Below, piece after piece: positions 11,852-23,300 of a DNA stretch of 64,000 nt. Source of the DNA: Hygrophila difformis (lineage: Eukaryota; Streptophyta; Magnoliopsida; Lamiales; Acanthaceae). The position numbers and the translations under genes were made by a program. A model generated the notes under the pieces. The model did no database searches. It was not told the DNA's origin and was given only the letters and a program-made list of their open reading frames with translations. Location of the stretch: positions 21,212,976 to 21,276,975 of the forward strand of contig JAOANR010000004.1 of NCBI GenBank assembly GCA_030278955.1, given 5' to 3'. How positions within the stretch are numbered: the first letter of the stretch is position 1; the number at the start of each line of letters is the position of its first letter.

Positions 11852-12395
11852 CTACTGTAACAAAGTGTTTTGATATATTTTTCTTGTGTGATTTTTAGTT
11901 AGCACATGATGGGGCTAAGAAAGATGTAGCACATGATGGGGCTGAGAAAGATGCAGCACATGATGTGGCTGAGAATGCAGAGGTACTGTAATAGTTTTCA
12001 GCGATGGTTTCTGTGTTTTTCAGCGATGATATTTACCACATTTCAGCGATTTGGATATGGTGATTGATATATTTTCTTGTGTGACTTTAGTTTTTAATAG
12101 TTTTTAGCTATATCAATTGTGATGTAACAAAATGTTTTGATATATTTTCCTTGTGTGATTTTTAGTTAGCACATGATGAGGCTAAGAAAGATGTAGGACA
12201 TGATGGGGCCGAGAAAGATGCAGCACATGATGTGGCTGAGAATCCAGAGGTACTTTAATAGTTTTCAGCGATGGTTTCTGTGTTTTTCAGCGATTATATT
12301 TAACACATTTCAGCGATTTGGATATGGTGATTGATATATTTTCTTGTGTGACTTTAGTTTTTAATAGTTTTTAGCTATATCAATTGTGATGTAAA
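11852..12395 (+). repeat. Tandem duplication of an exon plus flanking introns
   Basis: Two adjacent copies of about 270 bp. Each holds a short exon (ttagcacatgatg... ending gcagag/ccagag before gta) followed by an intron with three CAGCGAT motifs and 'tttgatatatttt..cttgtgtgatttttag'. The exon itself is built from three repeats of AHDGA-K/E-KD. The copies differ by scattered substitutions. Confidence 0.75.
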
Positions 12396-13048
12396 TAGAG
12401 GTATTTTCTCTAAATTACTCTAGTATGTGTATAGATGCATGCAAAAGATGTGCCAACCTTTTCTTTGGGCATATCCGAGAATGAGAATGTTGTAACAGAT
12501 GAGAATCCAGAGGTATGTCAATAGTTTTCAGCGATGATTTCTATGTTTTTCAGCGATGACACATTTCATATTTCAGCGATGATTGATATATCATCTGTAA
12601 TTTTCAGGAACAAGCTAAGACAGTTGATAGAGCTAAGACAATCAAGAAATTGAAGGAGAAGTATATGCCTCCTAGAGTGATGATGATTGATCTCCAGCCT
12701 ATTGAAAAATGCAACAAGTTTACATTCATGGCGATGACTTATACCCGATTTAAAGAATATCCAGAATTTCAGGCGTCATATACCTGTACTCCAGAAGAGT
12801 TGAATGTGGCTGTTTGGGCTATCATTACAAATATTCTAGGGATGGTTGAAGCGAAGAACACGATTGTTTATGATGATCAAGAAATGAACTTGTCCAAGCT
12901 TGACATTGAAACACTGAGGGTTGATAGTGATATTTCGGATATTGTTATAAACTGTTACGCGAAAGTGATCAACCGTCGTGAATTCGAAAGAGCCAATGGG
13001 AAACCAATGCTGAAATATTGTTTTTCATCATTATTTGCTGTGAGTCTG

Positions 13049-13082
13049 ATATATATATATACATACATATATATATATATTT
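13049..13082. repeat. AT-dinucleotide microsatellite in an intron
   Basis: Alternating AT interrupted by acatacat, within the 13040-13125 intron of the Ulp1-like gene. Confidence 0.85.
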
Positions 13083-13851
13083 AACTTCTTTTTGATGCAT
13101 GATATGTTTGTATCTTTTGAAACAGACATTTGCAGAGGCAGAGGTGGATGCAGATTTACCATTAAAAGATGGTACAGAACTTGTTGATACATTCGTGAAA
13201 GATTTCAAGTTTTTTCCTGAAGAAATGATTGATGTGGTGTTGAATGCAGAGAATGTAAGATACATTTTTGTTTTGATAATTTTGTTTATATTGTTGATCA
13301 TTTTTAGATTCTAATTATATGTTTTCTCAATGTTCCAGTTCTTCTTCCCATATTGTCGACAAAACCATTGGGTTGCTTTTTGTGTTGATATGAGAAAGAG
13401 AAGAATTTTTTACTTCAACAGCAAGAATGCTGAAGGCGGGTGGACAACTGATTATAATGTTTTGAATAGGATATGGTATAACTTGAGGATGCTGGGAAAT
13501 ACACTGATGAAATCTGAAAAATGGTTTGCATCATATCGTATGCTTTTCTCGCCGTTGGCAGAGCAGAAAGATCAGCACAGCTGCGGTGTTTTTGTCATGT
13601 CATATATGGATTATTGGGAAGGATTAATTATGGATGACATGTTGGCAGAAATGAAGAACAAAAGGTATAATCTGGCAAAAAGAGCCAAGGTCTGCGCTGA
13701 AATATTGATGTCAGATGTCAATCAAAAGAAAGATTTTGTGCTAGGAGAAGTGAGTAGAGAGATGCAGTTGGTTGCCCAGCATAGTCAGTCATTTGAGGTA
13801 AAGAAACCAGCACCACCTAAGCCAAAAAAGGGTCGGAAAAAGAAACAATGA

Positions 13852-14040
13852 TGAATGAAGTTTTTTTGATGAATGAATGAACTGTTTTTTTTATGCGATG
13901 GATGACATCGCTTAAATGTATATTTGTTAATCGCTTAAATGTAAATGTAATATTTTTGTCGCTGAAATGTACATTGTTTCATCTCTTAAATGTATATTGT
14001 TTAATCGGTTATATATATTGCACTTTTTGTGATCGCTTAA
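13852..14040. other. Spacer with reverse-oriented motif (atcgcttaaatgta)
   Basis: Short 3' region of the Ulp1-like gene. Five spaced copies of a/tcgct-taaatgta (13907-14045) are the reverse complement of the acatttaagcgat form of the MULE motif. No gene is seen. Confidence 0.55.
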
Positions 14041-14595
14041 ATGTACATCTCTTTATTCTTACATGGGCATTGTAAATTATGGAGTATTATTCTCTATTTG
14101 GCTGATTTGAAGCGATTCGGTCAAGTTGGGATAGCTGAAAAAGGAACTGATGTGGATCCTGAACATGCTGAGCACATCAGACTTCTAAGGGAAAAAGTGC
14201 TACGTGAGATAACGCGTAAGAACTGGCCAGTGCTGAGAAAGAATGCAAGACAGTACAGATCGATGAACAAGGCTGAGGCAGAGGAGTATCTGAAATATGA
14301 TCTGGCACAAGATATGTCTTATTTAAAGGAAGCCCTGGAAAGAGACATGGTGTCCGCCATGATGGAGCGTTACAGAACTTCTTATCTCGAACTCCTCATG
14401 GAAATGGATCAGAAGGCCCTGGATTATTGTAACACAGGAAATAAAAAGAAGATCATGCATTATGATTACAAACTCAGAAGTCTAATCTGCAAACGTATAA
14501 AAGGAGCATGGGAACTGATGCTGGTGAGGATCACCAATCCACAATTTGTGAGAGATTACTTGAGGTTTGTACATAAACAGTTTGGCCAAAAGTAG
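14041..14595 (+). CDS. Unknown helical protein of the MULE
   Basis: Open frame of 184 codons, not recognised. After about 20 residues of doubtful coding value the translation is highly charged and helical (HIRLLREKVLREITRKNW, EAEEYLKYDLAQDM, DYKLRSLICKRIKGAWELM) and ends FVHKQFGQK. It lies 190 bases after the Ulp1-like gene and ends 290 bases before the insertion site of element A. The first ATG falls in a repeated motif, so the true start may be an exon border near 14098-14110 (ctatttggctgatttgaag). It may be a separate accessory gene of the element or a 3' exon set of the preceding gene. Confidence 0.45.
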   Translation: MYISLFLHGHCKLWSIILYLADLKRFGQVGIAEKGTDVDPEHAEHIRLLREKVLREITRKNWPVLRKNARQYRSMNKAEAEEYLKYDLAQDMSYLKEALERDMVSAMMERYRTSYLELLMEMDQKALDYCNTGNKKKIMHYDYKLRSLICKRIKGAWELMLVRITNPQFVRDYLRFVHKQFGQK

Positions 14596-14886
14596 AAGAA
14601 AACAATTTGTGAAGACATTTGTAGATGTGATTATCAATTTTTCAGCGATGGGTATTAAGCATTTTAAGCGATGGTTATATATTCTTTTCAGCGATGTATA
14701 TGTATTCTTTTCAGCGATGTATATATAGCATTTTTCAGCGATTTGTATATGAGCATTTTATGTGATTTTATGTATGTTTCTGAGTTCTGAGTTGTGTTGT
14801 GATATGTTTCTCTTTTTATGAGTTTTCTGAAATTTCATATTTATACATTCATTTAAGTGAGTTCTGAGTTATGTTTGTACATGTGA
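14596..14886. other. MULE spacer with CAGCGAT motifs
   Basis: Contains ttttcagcgatg at about 14641, 14690, 14712 and 14736, and cattttaagcgatgg at 14660. The sequence 'tacatgtgattatc' is cut by element A and resumes at 23526. Confidence 0.6.
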
Positions 14887-14891
14887 TTATC

Positions 14892-17800
14892 TGTAATACC
14901 CCAGATTTTTATCAACGTCCAAAGGAATAAAAATCTATTCCGATCAATGTCGAAATATCTCCGAGAAGAAGAAAATAATTTATCACAATAAATTATTGCT
15001 CGGAAATGAAACGCCGATAGGTTCAAAATTCAAAATGGAATAAAAGAGGGAAAGGAAGCCCGAAGACATTCTATGAATTGAGTCAAAATAATTGGAATTA
15101 AATTCAAGAAGGAAAATAATTCTAATTCCAAGAACCCGTGAAGTCGGAAGAAATTTAATTACACAAGTTATTGCACGGGAGTCAAAAGACGACGAATTGG
15201 AAGCCGACGAACCCGAGACTGACGGACTTAAGATTTCAAACATGAAATTCATTTGAGTCGAGATAAATTTAAGATAAGAGTTTATGATCCGAGAATGACC
15301 CGAAAAATCGAGCCCGAAAACGTAGGAGGACAGAAGTCCGAAAGAGAGGCGAAAAGGCCCGACGGAATGCACGGCCCGGCACGGACCGCAGCCCAGCCGG
15401 GGCTGGCGCGGTGGCCGGGCGGTTTTTCCCTAAAAACCGCGCCAAAGGCGCGCCAAATAGCAGGAGGCGATCGTATTGCGGATTTCGACGATTTCTTACC
15501 TTATTTTCGACCCCCGACTTTGGAAACTCAATCCCGGTCGAGGGAAGGAGTATATGGACGGGTTTGAGGGGATTGGACACTCACAATGAACCCTAAATTT
15601 CGAAGTGGCAGCCCCCATCCCTCCCAAACTCTAAAAACTTCTCCCTTGTTCATCCAAAACCGATCCGACGACTTTCCGACCACTTTCCGGCGACGAAAAT
15701 CAACGAGGAAGGCGTGGAGAGCAATATTTCTAGTGTTCCAGATTGTGGTAAGTTGTCCATAGGTTTTCGTTTAAGTTTACAAATCCAAAAATCCGATCTA
15801 ACCCTAGATTTTTACGTTCGATTTCGTTTCGGGGCCAACGGAAAGGAGACGGAGTAATTGGGACGTATTCGTAGCAAGCGTGGGCGCCGCGATCAATCCA
15901 AAACATCCTAGACATCATCCCCACTGTAAGTTAATGCTTACTTGGTTTTGGGTGACGTAAAATGTAACCAAACATAGAGATTTAGTAACTCTAAAATCTG
16001 TCAACACGAAAAACCCCCGGCGCAGCGATTGTGTGCGAATTTTTCGAACCCTTAAAACTGCTCAAACGGAAAAACTCAAAACATGAAAAACGCTCCTAAG
16101 ACATAGATCTAGTTCGTGTATAAGTTTCATAATTTTTCATTGAGGTTTGATATCTGAAAACGGCCGAGAAAGAACCTGCCTTGAGAGTCGAATGTGAAAC
16201 TGTGACAGATTTGAAATTGGACCAAAACCCCTACTTCGAGAGTTCAAACCCAAAAACTCAAAACTAGACTTTTAATCCTAACACATAAATCTAGGTTGTG
16301 TAAAAATTTCAGACATTTTCATTAACGTTTGCTATTTTAAATTGCATCGAAAAGAAACTGTTTTGACAAAACGTGTTGAAATCTGCCTATGAACATGTTC
16401 GAACTTAGTGAATTTGTTTCTATATTTTCTAGTCCGATTTGAGCTTTGCAATCTAAATAAATGTTGTAGATAATCATGTCTAGTATGTTCATATAAAATT
16501 TCAGAATTTTTGGAGTCCATTTGTTATGTTAAAAAGTCGAAATTTTGAACTGTGTCAAACCTGAGTTCGGACAGATTTCTGATTGCATAGTAAAATCGAT
16601 TTTTGACATGTTTCCTCAACTTATTTAGAAAAAGTTAAAACACGAAAGTTGTTCGTTAGGGTGTTTTGCATAAACTGTGAAGGTTTCAGATTTTTCGGAC
16701 TTAAATCGAATTTTTAAATTGAAAAGGCGCAAACTGTGACGCCAAGATACTTTTGAATCGAATGATTTTGAAATGTCGAAACGAACGATCAAAGATTTGA
16801 AATACGATACATCTATACTTTTGAAAAACCCCGATATGTTAAATCTAAACGATACATGAGATACTTGGTGGAGGGTGAGTGCTCTGCAGGGTGCCCCTCT
16901 AGCCTTTCTCTTCGGGCCTATAATGGACGAGAGAAATTAGATGAGATATTACGCCAATCGGCGGAAGATACATTGCCTACTCTCTCGGGTTTGTCCGTAT
17001 GGATTTCCCGAGGCTCTGGAGTGTTACTGGGTATGGCAGATACGGCTGCTGGCCGCCGGATCACCGGCTATACGAGATACTTACGAAACGGATGCTGGCC
17101 GCCGGATCACCGGCTATACGAGATACTTACGAAACGGCTGCGGCCGCCGGATCACCGGCTATACAAAACATTGAGAAATGGTTACGTAACGGGGAAATAA
17201 AAGATTTAATTTTTTTAAGTATTTATTTATTTTTGCATGTCTTTAAATTATGCAATTAAATTATGTCTTTAAATTTCATAACATGACTAAATGGTTATTG
17301 TGGATTAAAGGCATGTCAAGTACACAATTTAAGTATTATTTCCTTTAAGTTGGTAAAATTTGTAAATGAAATATTTTTGTATGCATGCTTAGGAGAAAAA
17401 TTTAATTATTTAAATTATGTGTGTTAAATTAGGAACGTGTGTTAAGTTATGAACGTGTGTTAAACCCCTTTTTCGTGTGTGTTAAATTATGAACGTGTGG
17501 AAATCCTTGTCTTTTAAATTGTGTAATTAAATTATTATTAGTGGATGAATTAAAGTCTAAATCATGTCTTGTATGCACATGTTTTTCTGAAATTTAATTA
17601 AAGGCTTTGAAACCCTAGATCATGCTAGGTGTTAACTTACTCAGCACGTTTTGCTGACCCAAACCATTTTTCCCCTTTTTCTTTCAGAGTATGAGGATTA
17701 TGCATCATCATATGCATACATGGGAACATTTGGGGAAAAACTCTATTTTAAATTCCTACATTTAGTTACGACTTGCATGAACGGGCCTGTTTAACCCGTG

Positions 17801-18042
17801 TTTTGGCCATGTCGGCCCTATATTCAAATTCCGCTGCAATACATGTATTTAAATATTATTCTCTGCTGCAACTTTGATATTATTGTTTTTTTTTAAATTA
17901 TATTATAATGGGCTGTTTGAATGATTTAAATTCTGAAAAACCATAGCCTTGCATCTCTTTAGCAAGCTCGGAGAAACCGTGTCTTGCTAGGGAGGTGTGG
18001 CGGTGACATCCCGGCCTGGGTTATCAAATCCGGGGTGTTACA
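14892..18042 (+). mobile_element. Element A 5' LTR
   Basis: TGTAATACCCCAG...GGGGTGTTACA. It contains a GC-rich block at about 15350-15470 (rich in gcgcc/ggcgcg), a hairpin array at 17044-17166, 'gttaacttactcagcacgttttgctgacc' at 17630 and the conserved 'gaacgggcctgtttaacccg' at 17780. ORFs seen in the GC-rich block on both strands are compositional and not genes. Confidence 0.93.
17044..17166 (+). repeat. 46-bp hairpin repeats in element A 5' LTR
   Basis: Three copies of a 46-bp unit beginning ggctgctggccgccggatca. Each contains the perfect stem GCCGG, loop ATCA, stem CCGGC. The third copy is shortened (ggctgcggccgc). The same array is at 22522-22643 in the 3' LTR. Confidence 0.85.
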
Positions 18043-18045
18043 AAG

Positions 18046-18058
18046 TGGTATCAGAGCC
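18046..18058 (+). other. Primer binding site of element A (tRNA-iMet)
   Basis: TGGTATCAGAGCC three bases after the LTR end; complementary to the 3' end of plant initiator tRNA-Met. Confidence 0.9.
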
Positions 18059-18705
18059 CGGACTATTTTTAAAACTAGTATTATTATTTTTAAACTATTA
18101 CGAATATTATTTTTAAACTAGTATTATATTTAAAAATCCATTATTATTTTTAAACTAACATTTTTTTTTAGCCCAAAATTTTTTCTAAGCCCTAACTTTT
18201 AGCCCAAATTTATTATTTTAAATCGCAAACCTTTGAGCCCTAAAATTTATTTTTCCTAGCCCAATATTTAATTACTATGTTGGCCCAATTATTTTGGCCC
18301 AAAACCTTATTTTTACTTAAAGCCCAAATAATTTATTTCTTTCGGCCCAATATAGTGGCCCAAACCTTTTATCCTTATTTTAATCTATCCATGGAATAAA
18401 TTTATTTCTAAAACCCAGGGATAAATAAATGCATGCATTAAATTTTTATTGGGGGGATTACATATGCATATGCATACATAAATATTTGTACTAACCTCTT
18501 ATGTGAATCGTTTGTGATACATACCATTCTCACACTAGCATTCGGCTAGACCTTGACTCTTGACTTAGAAGCGTTAGCTTGAGACTAATTGTGCCTTTGT
18601 TTTAGATCTTGATCGTCTATGCTTAACGTGCACATAACTATTCTCTACCTTTTTCCAAAGACCTTCACCTAGACGATATATTATGACTTGTCGAGAAACC
18701 TAACG
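18059..18705. other. Element A leader, non-coding
   Basis: T-rich leader with many 'agcccaa/ttattattttta' phrases. No ORF. The same type of leader follows the PBS in elements B, C and D. Confidence 0.6.
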
Positions 18706-19107
18706 ATGAGAATGATGAACGCCTACATTGACCCTCAACAGAATATACGATACTCTAAACGCCGTATAGCTCAACTTAAAGATGACCCACAACCCCTCTG
18801 AAACTTAAGAGCGGCTGACTGTGAACGCATAAATAACCTATAGACCCAACTTCAAAAAAAACTTACCAAACGGAACGAAGAAATGATAGATAAGATCGAA
18901 GCCCGACGGAGGAAGACCCTACCAACGAGGCTTAAGGAGATTGAAGATTTCTCAACGCTATCTATCTACCTTTGTCTAGTTACTCTTTTCCGAGAAATAG
19001 AAGCACTATCTCACCTCCTATCTCTGTACGAAAATTCCTTATATATACATATAAAAAAAAAACTCGGCATAAACCTACGCCAAGGGGATCGATTTTCCAA
19101 CAAGTGA
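18706..19107 (+). pseudogene. Decayed leader ORF of element A
   Basis: The frame from ATG 18706 to a stop at 19107 is broken by TGA (18799) and TAG (18841). The translation is polar and coiled-coil-like (RYSKRRIAQLKDD, TQLQKKLTKRNEEM). It occupies the same place, between PBS and gag, as the better preserved leader ORF of element B at 29341. Homology between the two is suggested by position and composition only. Confidence 0.4.
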
Positions 19108-19218
19108 ACATTATCAACTCCAAACCAACTCCTACCAACACCGTTTGATTCAGTAAATCATTATTCTTCCAACACTGTATTAAATCCTTACAATCAAATC
19201 CTTGCGCTTCGTGACAGA

Positions 19219-19983
19219 ATGGCACCTAGAGGAAGACCTAACAATCCACCCATCCCACCCAACACCAATGAAGAGCTACGACAACCCAATGAACCAGTGC
19301 AAGACGTTAGTGCAACCAATCAAGGAAGGGAAGTAGCCTCCATGCCTAAGAACTTAAGTGACCGATTAAGAACTATAGAGGAAGCCGTGGTTGCCTTGGG
19401 GAAAGCACTAATCAACCAAGGGCAAGGCAAGAGGAAACGAGACCACAGACCCGATAACTACTTAGGAAGGAACCATATTCGGGGAGGCCCGAATATACCA
19501 CCTCAAGGCAACGGTGGAAGAAACAGAGGGATGGTTTACAACCATGGTGACTATACGCCACCATGCCCAAAATGTGGGAACCCACATTATGCGAGAGGAT
19601 GCCCTAAGCCCGGAGCGTGCTTTCAGTGTGGTCGATTTGGTCATCGGCTACGTGACTGCCGAACGCGGATAGAGAATATTAACGAGAGAAAGGAAGTGAC
19701 CATTAAACCTGACCAGCCACAGAACTCAAACAGTCGGGATGGCAACCATGAAGCATCCATACCACGTTGCCCGCAGTGCCACCAAGCCCACCTGGTGCGC
19801 GAATGTCCAAGACGCGGGACTTGTTATAGATGTGGTGGAAAAGACCACATGATTAGAGAATGCAATGTTCGTGCGGAGATGATTGAGAAAAGGCTAGATT
19901 TGGCGAACCCTCAACAAGGAGATCAAGGAAGAGCTGTAGGACGATGGAATGCTGTAGACCAAGCGGACTTGCTAGCTCAGTGA
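19219..19983 (+). CDS. Gag-derived protein with four zinc knuckles, no capsid
   Basis: 254 codons, intact. The N-terminus MAPRGRP matches the Gag start of element B (43958), and the C-terminus NAVDQADLLAQ matches the segment just before the B protease. The roughly 200-residue capsid region of B is absent. It carries two successive pairs of CCHC knuckles: CPKCGNPHYARGC and CFQCGRFGHRLRDC, then CPQCHQAHLVREC and CYRCGGKDHMIREC. B has only one pair. Such a protein could bind element RNA, but packaging would need capsid from another element. It ends with TGA at 19981-19983, where an autonomous element would continue into protease. Confidence 0.85.
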   Translation: MAPRGRPNNPPIPPNTNEELRQPNEPVQDVSATNQGREVASMPKNLSDRLRTIEEAVVALGKALINQGQGKRKRDHRPDNYLGRNHIRGGPNIPPQGNGGRNRGMVYNHGDYTPPCPKCGNPHYARGCPKPGACFQCGRFGHRLRDCRTRIENINERKEVTIKPDQPQNSNSRDGNHEASIPRCPQCHQAHLVRECPRRGTCYRCGGKDHMIRECNVRAEMIEKRLDLANPQQGDQGRAVGRWNAVDQADLLAQ

Positions 19984-20034
19984 GAAATGATTGTATACGA
20001 CGTTACCCAACCCTGAGTCAAACCGATCCAACAA

Positions 20035-20074
20035 CAGTTATGGGGACATAACTGTAATCTTAAGGGGGGGAGGA
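20035..20074 (+). promoter_or_regulatory. First 3' hairpin and polypurine tract of element A
   Basis: Stem CAGTTAT (20035-20041), loop GGGGAC, stem ATAACTG (20048-20054), followed by the purine run taaggggggg agga (20061-20074). The arrangement is identical to the functional 3' terminus of element B at 48618-48656, but here it is followed by 300 bases of internal sequence rather than by A's own LTR. Confidence 0.7.
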
Positions 20075-20332
20075 TGTAACAACCCGAATATTTTGTATTC
20101 CCAAATCAATAAATAAACAAATTCAAATTTGTTTTGAACTACGTCATGGCTTGATCCCTTCACAGGGTACGTAGGCAACTTGGAAATTTCAATTCTGGGT
20201 GCAGTCAAACGATATAATAAAATAATACCAACAACATCAAGAACAACAACACATAATGATACAATCACGCAATCAAACAATAGCACAAAGTAGAAAGGAC
20301 CTTAGTTACAAGCTCGCGAGAAGCTAACACGC
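20075..20332 (+). mobile_element. B-type LTR start embedded in element A
   Basis: Starts TGTAACAACCCG directly after the first polypurine tract. It matches the beginning of the B LTR: gttttgaactacgtcatgg, cttgatcccttcacagggta, cgtaggcaacttgg. It ends before a second hairpin. It is not bounded by a complete LTR end. Confidence 0.7.
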
Positions 20333-20369
20333 AACTTCGGGGACGAAGTTGATTCTTAAGGGGGGTAGA
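20333..20369 (+). promoter_or_regulatory. Functional hairpin and polypurine tract of element A
   Basis: Stem AACTTCG, loop GGGA, stem CGAAGTT (20333-20350), then gattctt and the purine run aaggggggtaga ending one base before the 3' LTR at 20371. This layout is common in plant chromovirus-type elements. Confidence 0.8.
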
Positions 20370-20370
20370 C

Positions 20371-23300
20371 TGTAATACCCCAGATTTTTATCAACGTCCA
20401 AAGGAATAAAAATCTATTCCGATCAATGTCGAAATATCTCCGAGAAGAAGAAAATAATTTATCACAATAAATTATTGCTCGGAAATGAAACGCCGATAGG
20501 TTCAAAATTCAAAATGGAATAAAAGAGGGAAAGGAAGCCCGAAGACATTCCATGAATTGAGTCAAAATAATTGGAATTAAATTCAAGAAGGAAAATAATT
20601 CTAATTCCAAGAACCCGTGAAGTCGGAAGAAATTTAATTACACAAGTTATTGCACGGGAGTCAAAAGACGACGAATTGGAAGCCGACGAACCCGAGACCG
20701 ACGGACTTAAGATTTCAAACATGAAATTCATTTGAGTCGAGATAAATTTAAGATAAGAGTTTATGATCCGAGAATGACCCGAAAAATCGAGCCCGAAAAC
20801 GTAGGAGGACAGAAGTCCGAAAGAGAGGCGAAAAGGCCCGACGGAATGCACGGCCCGGCACGGACCGCAGCCCAGCCGGGGCTGGCGCGGTGGCCGGGCG
20901 GTTTTTCCCTAAAACCGCGCCAAAGGCGCGCCAAATAGCAGGAGGCGATCGTATTGCGGATTTCGACGATTTCTTACCTTATTTTCGACCCCCGACTTTG
21001 GAAACTCAATCCCGGTCGAGGGAAGGAGTATATGGACGGGTTTGAGGGGATTGGACACTCACAATGAACCCTAAATTTCGAAGTGGCAGCCCCCATCCCT
21101 CCCAAACTCTAAAAACTTCTCCCTTGTTCATCCAAAACCGATCCGACGACTTTCCGACCACTTTCCGGCGACGAAAATCAACGAGGAAGGCGTGGAGAGC
21201 AATATTTCTAGTGTTCCAGATTGTGGTAAGTTGTCCATAGGTTTTCGTTTAAGTTTACAAATCCAAAAATCCGATCTAACCCTAGATTTTTACGTTCGAT
21301 TTCGTTTCGGGGCCAACGGAAAGGAGACGGAGTAATTGGGACGTATTCGTAGCAAGCGTGGGCGCCGCGATCAATCCAAAACATCCTAGACATCATCCCC
21401 ACTGTAAGTTAATGCTTACTTGGTTTTGGGTGACGTAAAATGTAACCAAACATAGAGATTTAGTAACTCTAAAATCTGTCAACACGAAAAACCCCCGGCG
21501 CAGCGATTGTGTGCGAATTTTTCGAACCCTTAAAACTGCTCAAACGGAAAAACTCAAAACATGAAAAACGCTCCTAAGACATAGATCTAGTTCGTGTAAA
21601 AGTTTCATAATTTTTTATTGAGGTTTGGTATCTGAAAACGGCCGAGAAAGAACCTGCCTTGAGAGTCGAATGTGAAACTGTGACAGATTTGAAATTGGAC
21701 CAAAACCCCTATTTCGAGAGTTCAAACCCGAAAACTCAAAACTAGACTTTTAATCCTAACACATAAATCTAGGTTGTGTAAAAATTTCAGATATTTACAT
21801 TAACGTTTGCTATTTTAAATCGCATCGAAAAGAAACTGTTTTGACAAAACGTGTTGAAATCTGCCTATGAACATGTTTGAACTTAGTGAATTTGTTTCTA
21901 TATTTTCTAGTCCGATTTGAGCTTTGCAATCTAAATAAAAGTTGTAGATAATCATGTCTAGTATGTGCATATAAAATTTCAGAATTTTTGGAGTCCATTT
22001 GATATGTTAAAAAGTCGAAATTTTGAACTGTGTCAAACCTGAGTTCGGACAGATATCTGATTGCATAGTAAAATCGATTTTTGACATGTTTCCTCAACTT
22101 ATTTCGAAAAAGTTAAAACACGAAAGTTGTTCGTTAGGGTGTTTTGCATAAACTGTGAAGGTTTCAGATTTTTCAGACTTAAATCGATTTTTTAAATTGA
22201 AAAGGCGCAAACTGTGACGCCAAGATACTTTTGAATCGAATGATTTTGAAATGTCGAAACGAACGATCAAAGATTTGAAATACGATACATCTATACTTTT
22301 GAAAAACCCCGATACGTTAAATCTAAACGATACATGAGATACTTGGTGGAGGGTGAGTGCTCTGCAGGGTGCCCCTCTAGCCTTTCTCTTCGGGCCTATA
22401 ATGGACGAGAGAAATTAGATGAGATATTACGCCAATCGGCGGGAGATACATTGCCTACTCTCTCGGGTTTGTCCGTATGGATTTCCCGAGGCTCCGGAGT
22501 GTTACTGGGTATGGCAGATACGGCTGCTGGCCGCCGGATCACCGGCTATACGAGATACTTACGAAACGGCTGCTGGCCGCCGGATCACCGGCTATACGAG
22601 ATACTTACGAAACGGCTGCGGCCGCCGGATCACCGGCTATACAAAACATTGAGAAATGGTTACGTAACGGAGAAATAAAAGATTTAATATTTTTAAGTAT
22701 TTATTTATTTTTGCATGTCTTTAAATTATGCAATTAAATTATGTCTTTAAATTTCATAACATGACTAAATGGTTATTGTGGATTAAAGGCATGTCAAGTA
22801 CACAATTTAAGTATTATTTCCTTTAAGTTGGTAAAATTTGTAAATGAAATATTTTTGTATGCATGCTTAGGAGAAAAATTTAATTATTTAAATTATGTGT
22901 GTTAAATTAGGAACGTGTGTTAAGTTATGAACGTGTGTTAAACCCCTTTTTCGTGTGTGTTAAATTATGAACGTGTGGAAATCCTTGTCTTTTAAATTGT
23001 GTAATTAAATTATTATTAGTAGATGAATTAAAGTCTAAATCATGTCTTGTATGCACATGTTTTTCTGAAATTTAATTAAAGGCTTTGAAACCCTAGATCA
23101 TGCTAGGTGTTAACTTACTCAGCACGTTTTGCTGACCCAAACCATTTTTCCCCTTTTTCTTTCAGAGTATGAGGATTATGAATCATCATATGCATACATG
23201 GGAACATTTGGGGAAAAACTCTATTTTAAATTCCTACATTTAGTTACGACTCGCATGAACGGGCCTGTTTAACCCGTGTTTTGGCCATGTCGGCCCTATA

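Larger units (their letters stand above)
10039..13851 (+). pseudogene. Ulp1/C48 SUMO-protease-like gene carried by the MULE
   Basis: Spliced gene of the class captured by plant MULEs; the C-terminal Ulp1 domain resembles peptidases that remove SUMO. ATG at 10039 is in frame with exon 1 (to 10728), but a TGA sits at 10066; a start at 10171 is the alternative. Exon 1 encodes a helical DUF1985-like domain (CFIIDKNRRWRF, VYGLPWGVDKF). Exon 2 starts at 10841 and has basic KKKRRGG and acidic stretches. A one-base shift near the C run at 11400-11406 moves the frame into 11407-11682. Small repeated exons follow (11896-11979, 12168-12249, about 12431-12512), then 12608-13039, 13126-13254 and 13339-13851, all phase 0. 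The protease domain has His in NHWVAF, Cys in DQHSCGVF and a Gln before it; the usual Asp is Asn in YFNSKN. The C-terminus is basic (KPKKGRKKK). The stop and the frameshift suggest decay. Confidence 0.7.

Noticed and set aside
15253..15596. Overlapping Arg/Pro-rich ORFs on both strands in the GC-rich part of the A, B, C and D LTRs
   Set aside because: Compositional; they recur wherever that LTR block occurs, have no domain and overlap on both strands.
16856..17259. ORFs with DHRLYEILTKR-type repeats in the A LTRs
   Set aside because: They translate the 46-bp hairpin repeat in three frames; non-coding LTR sequence.
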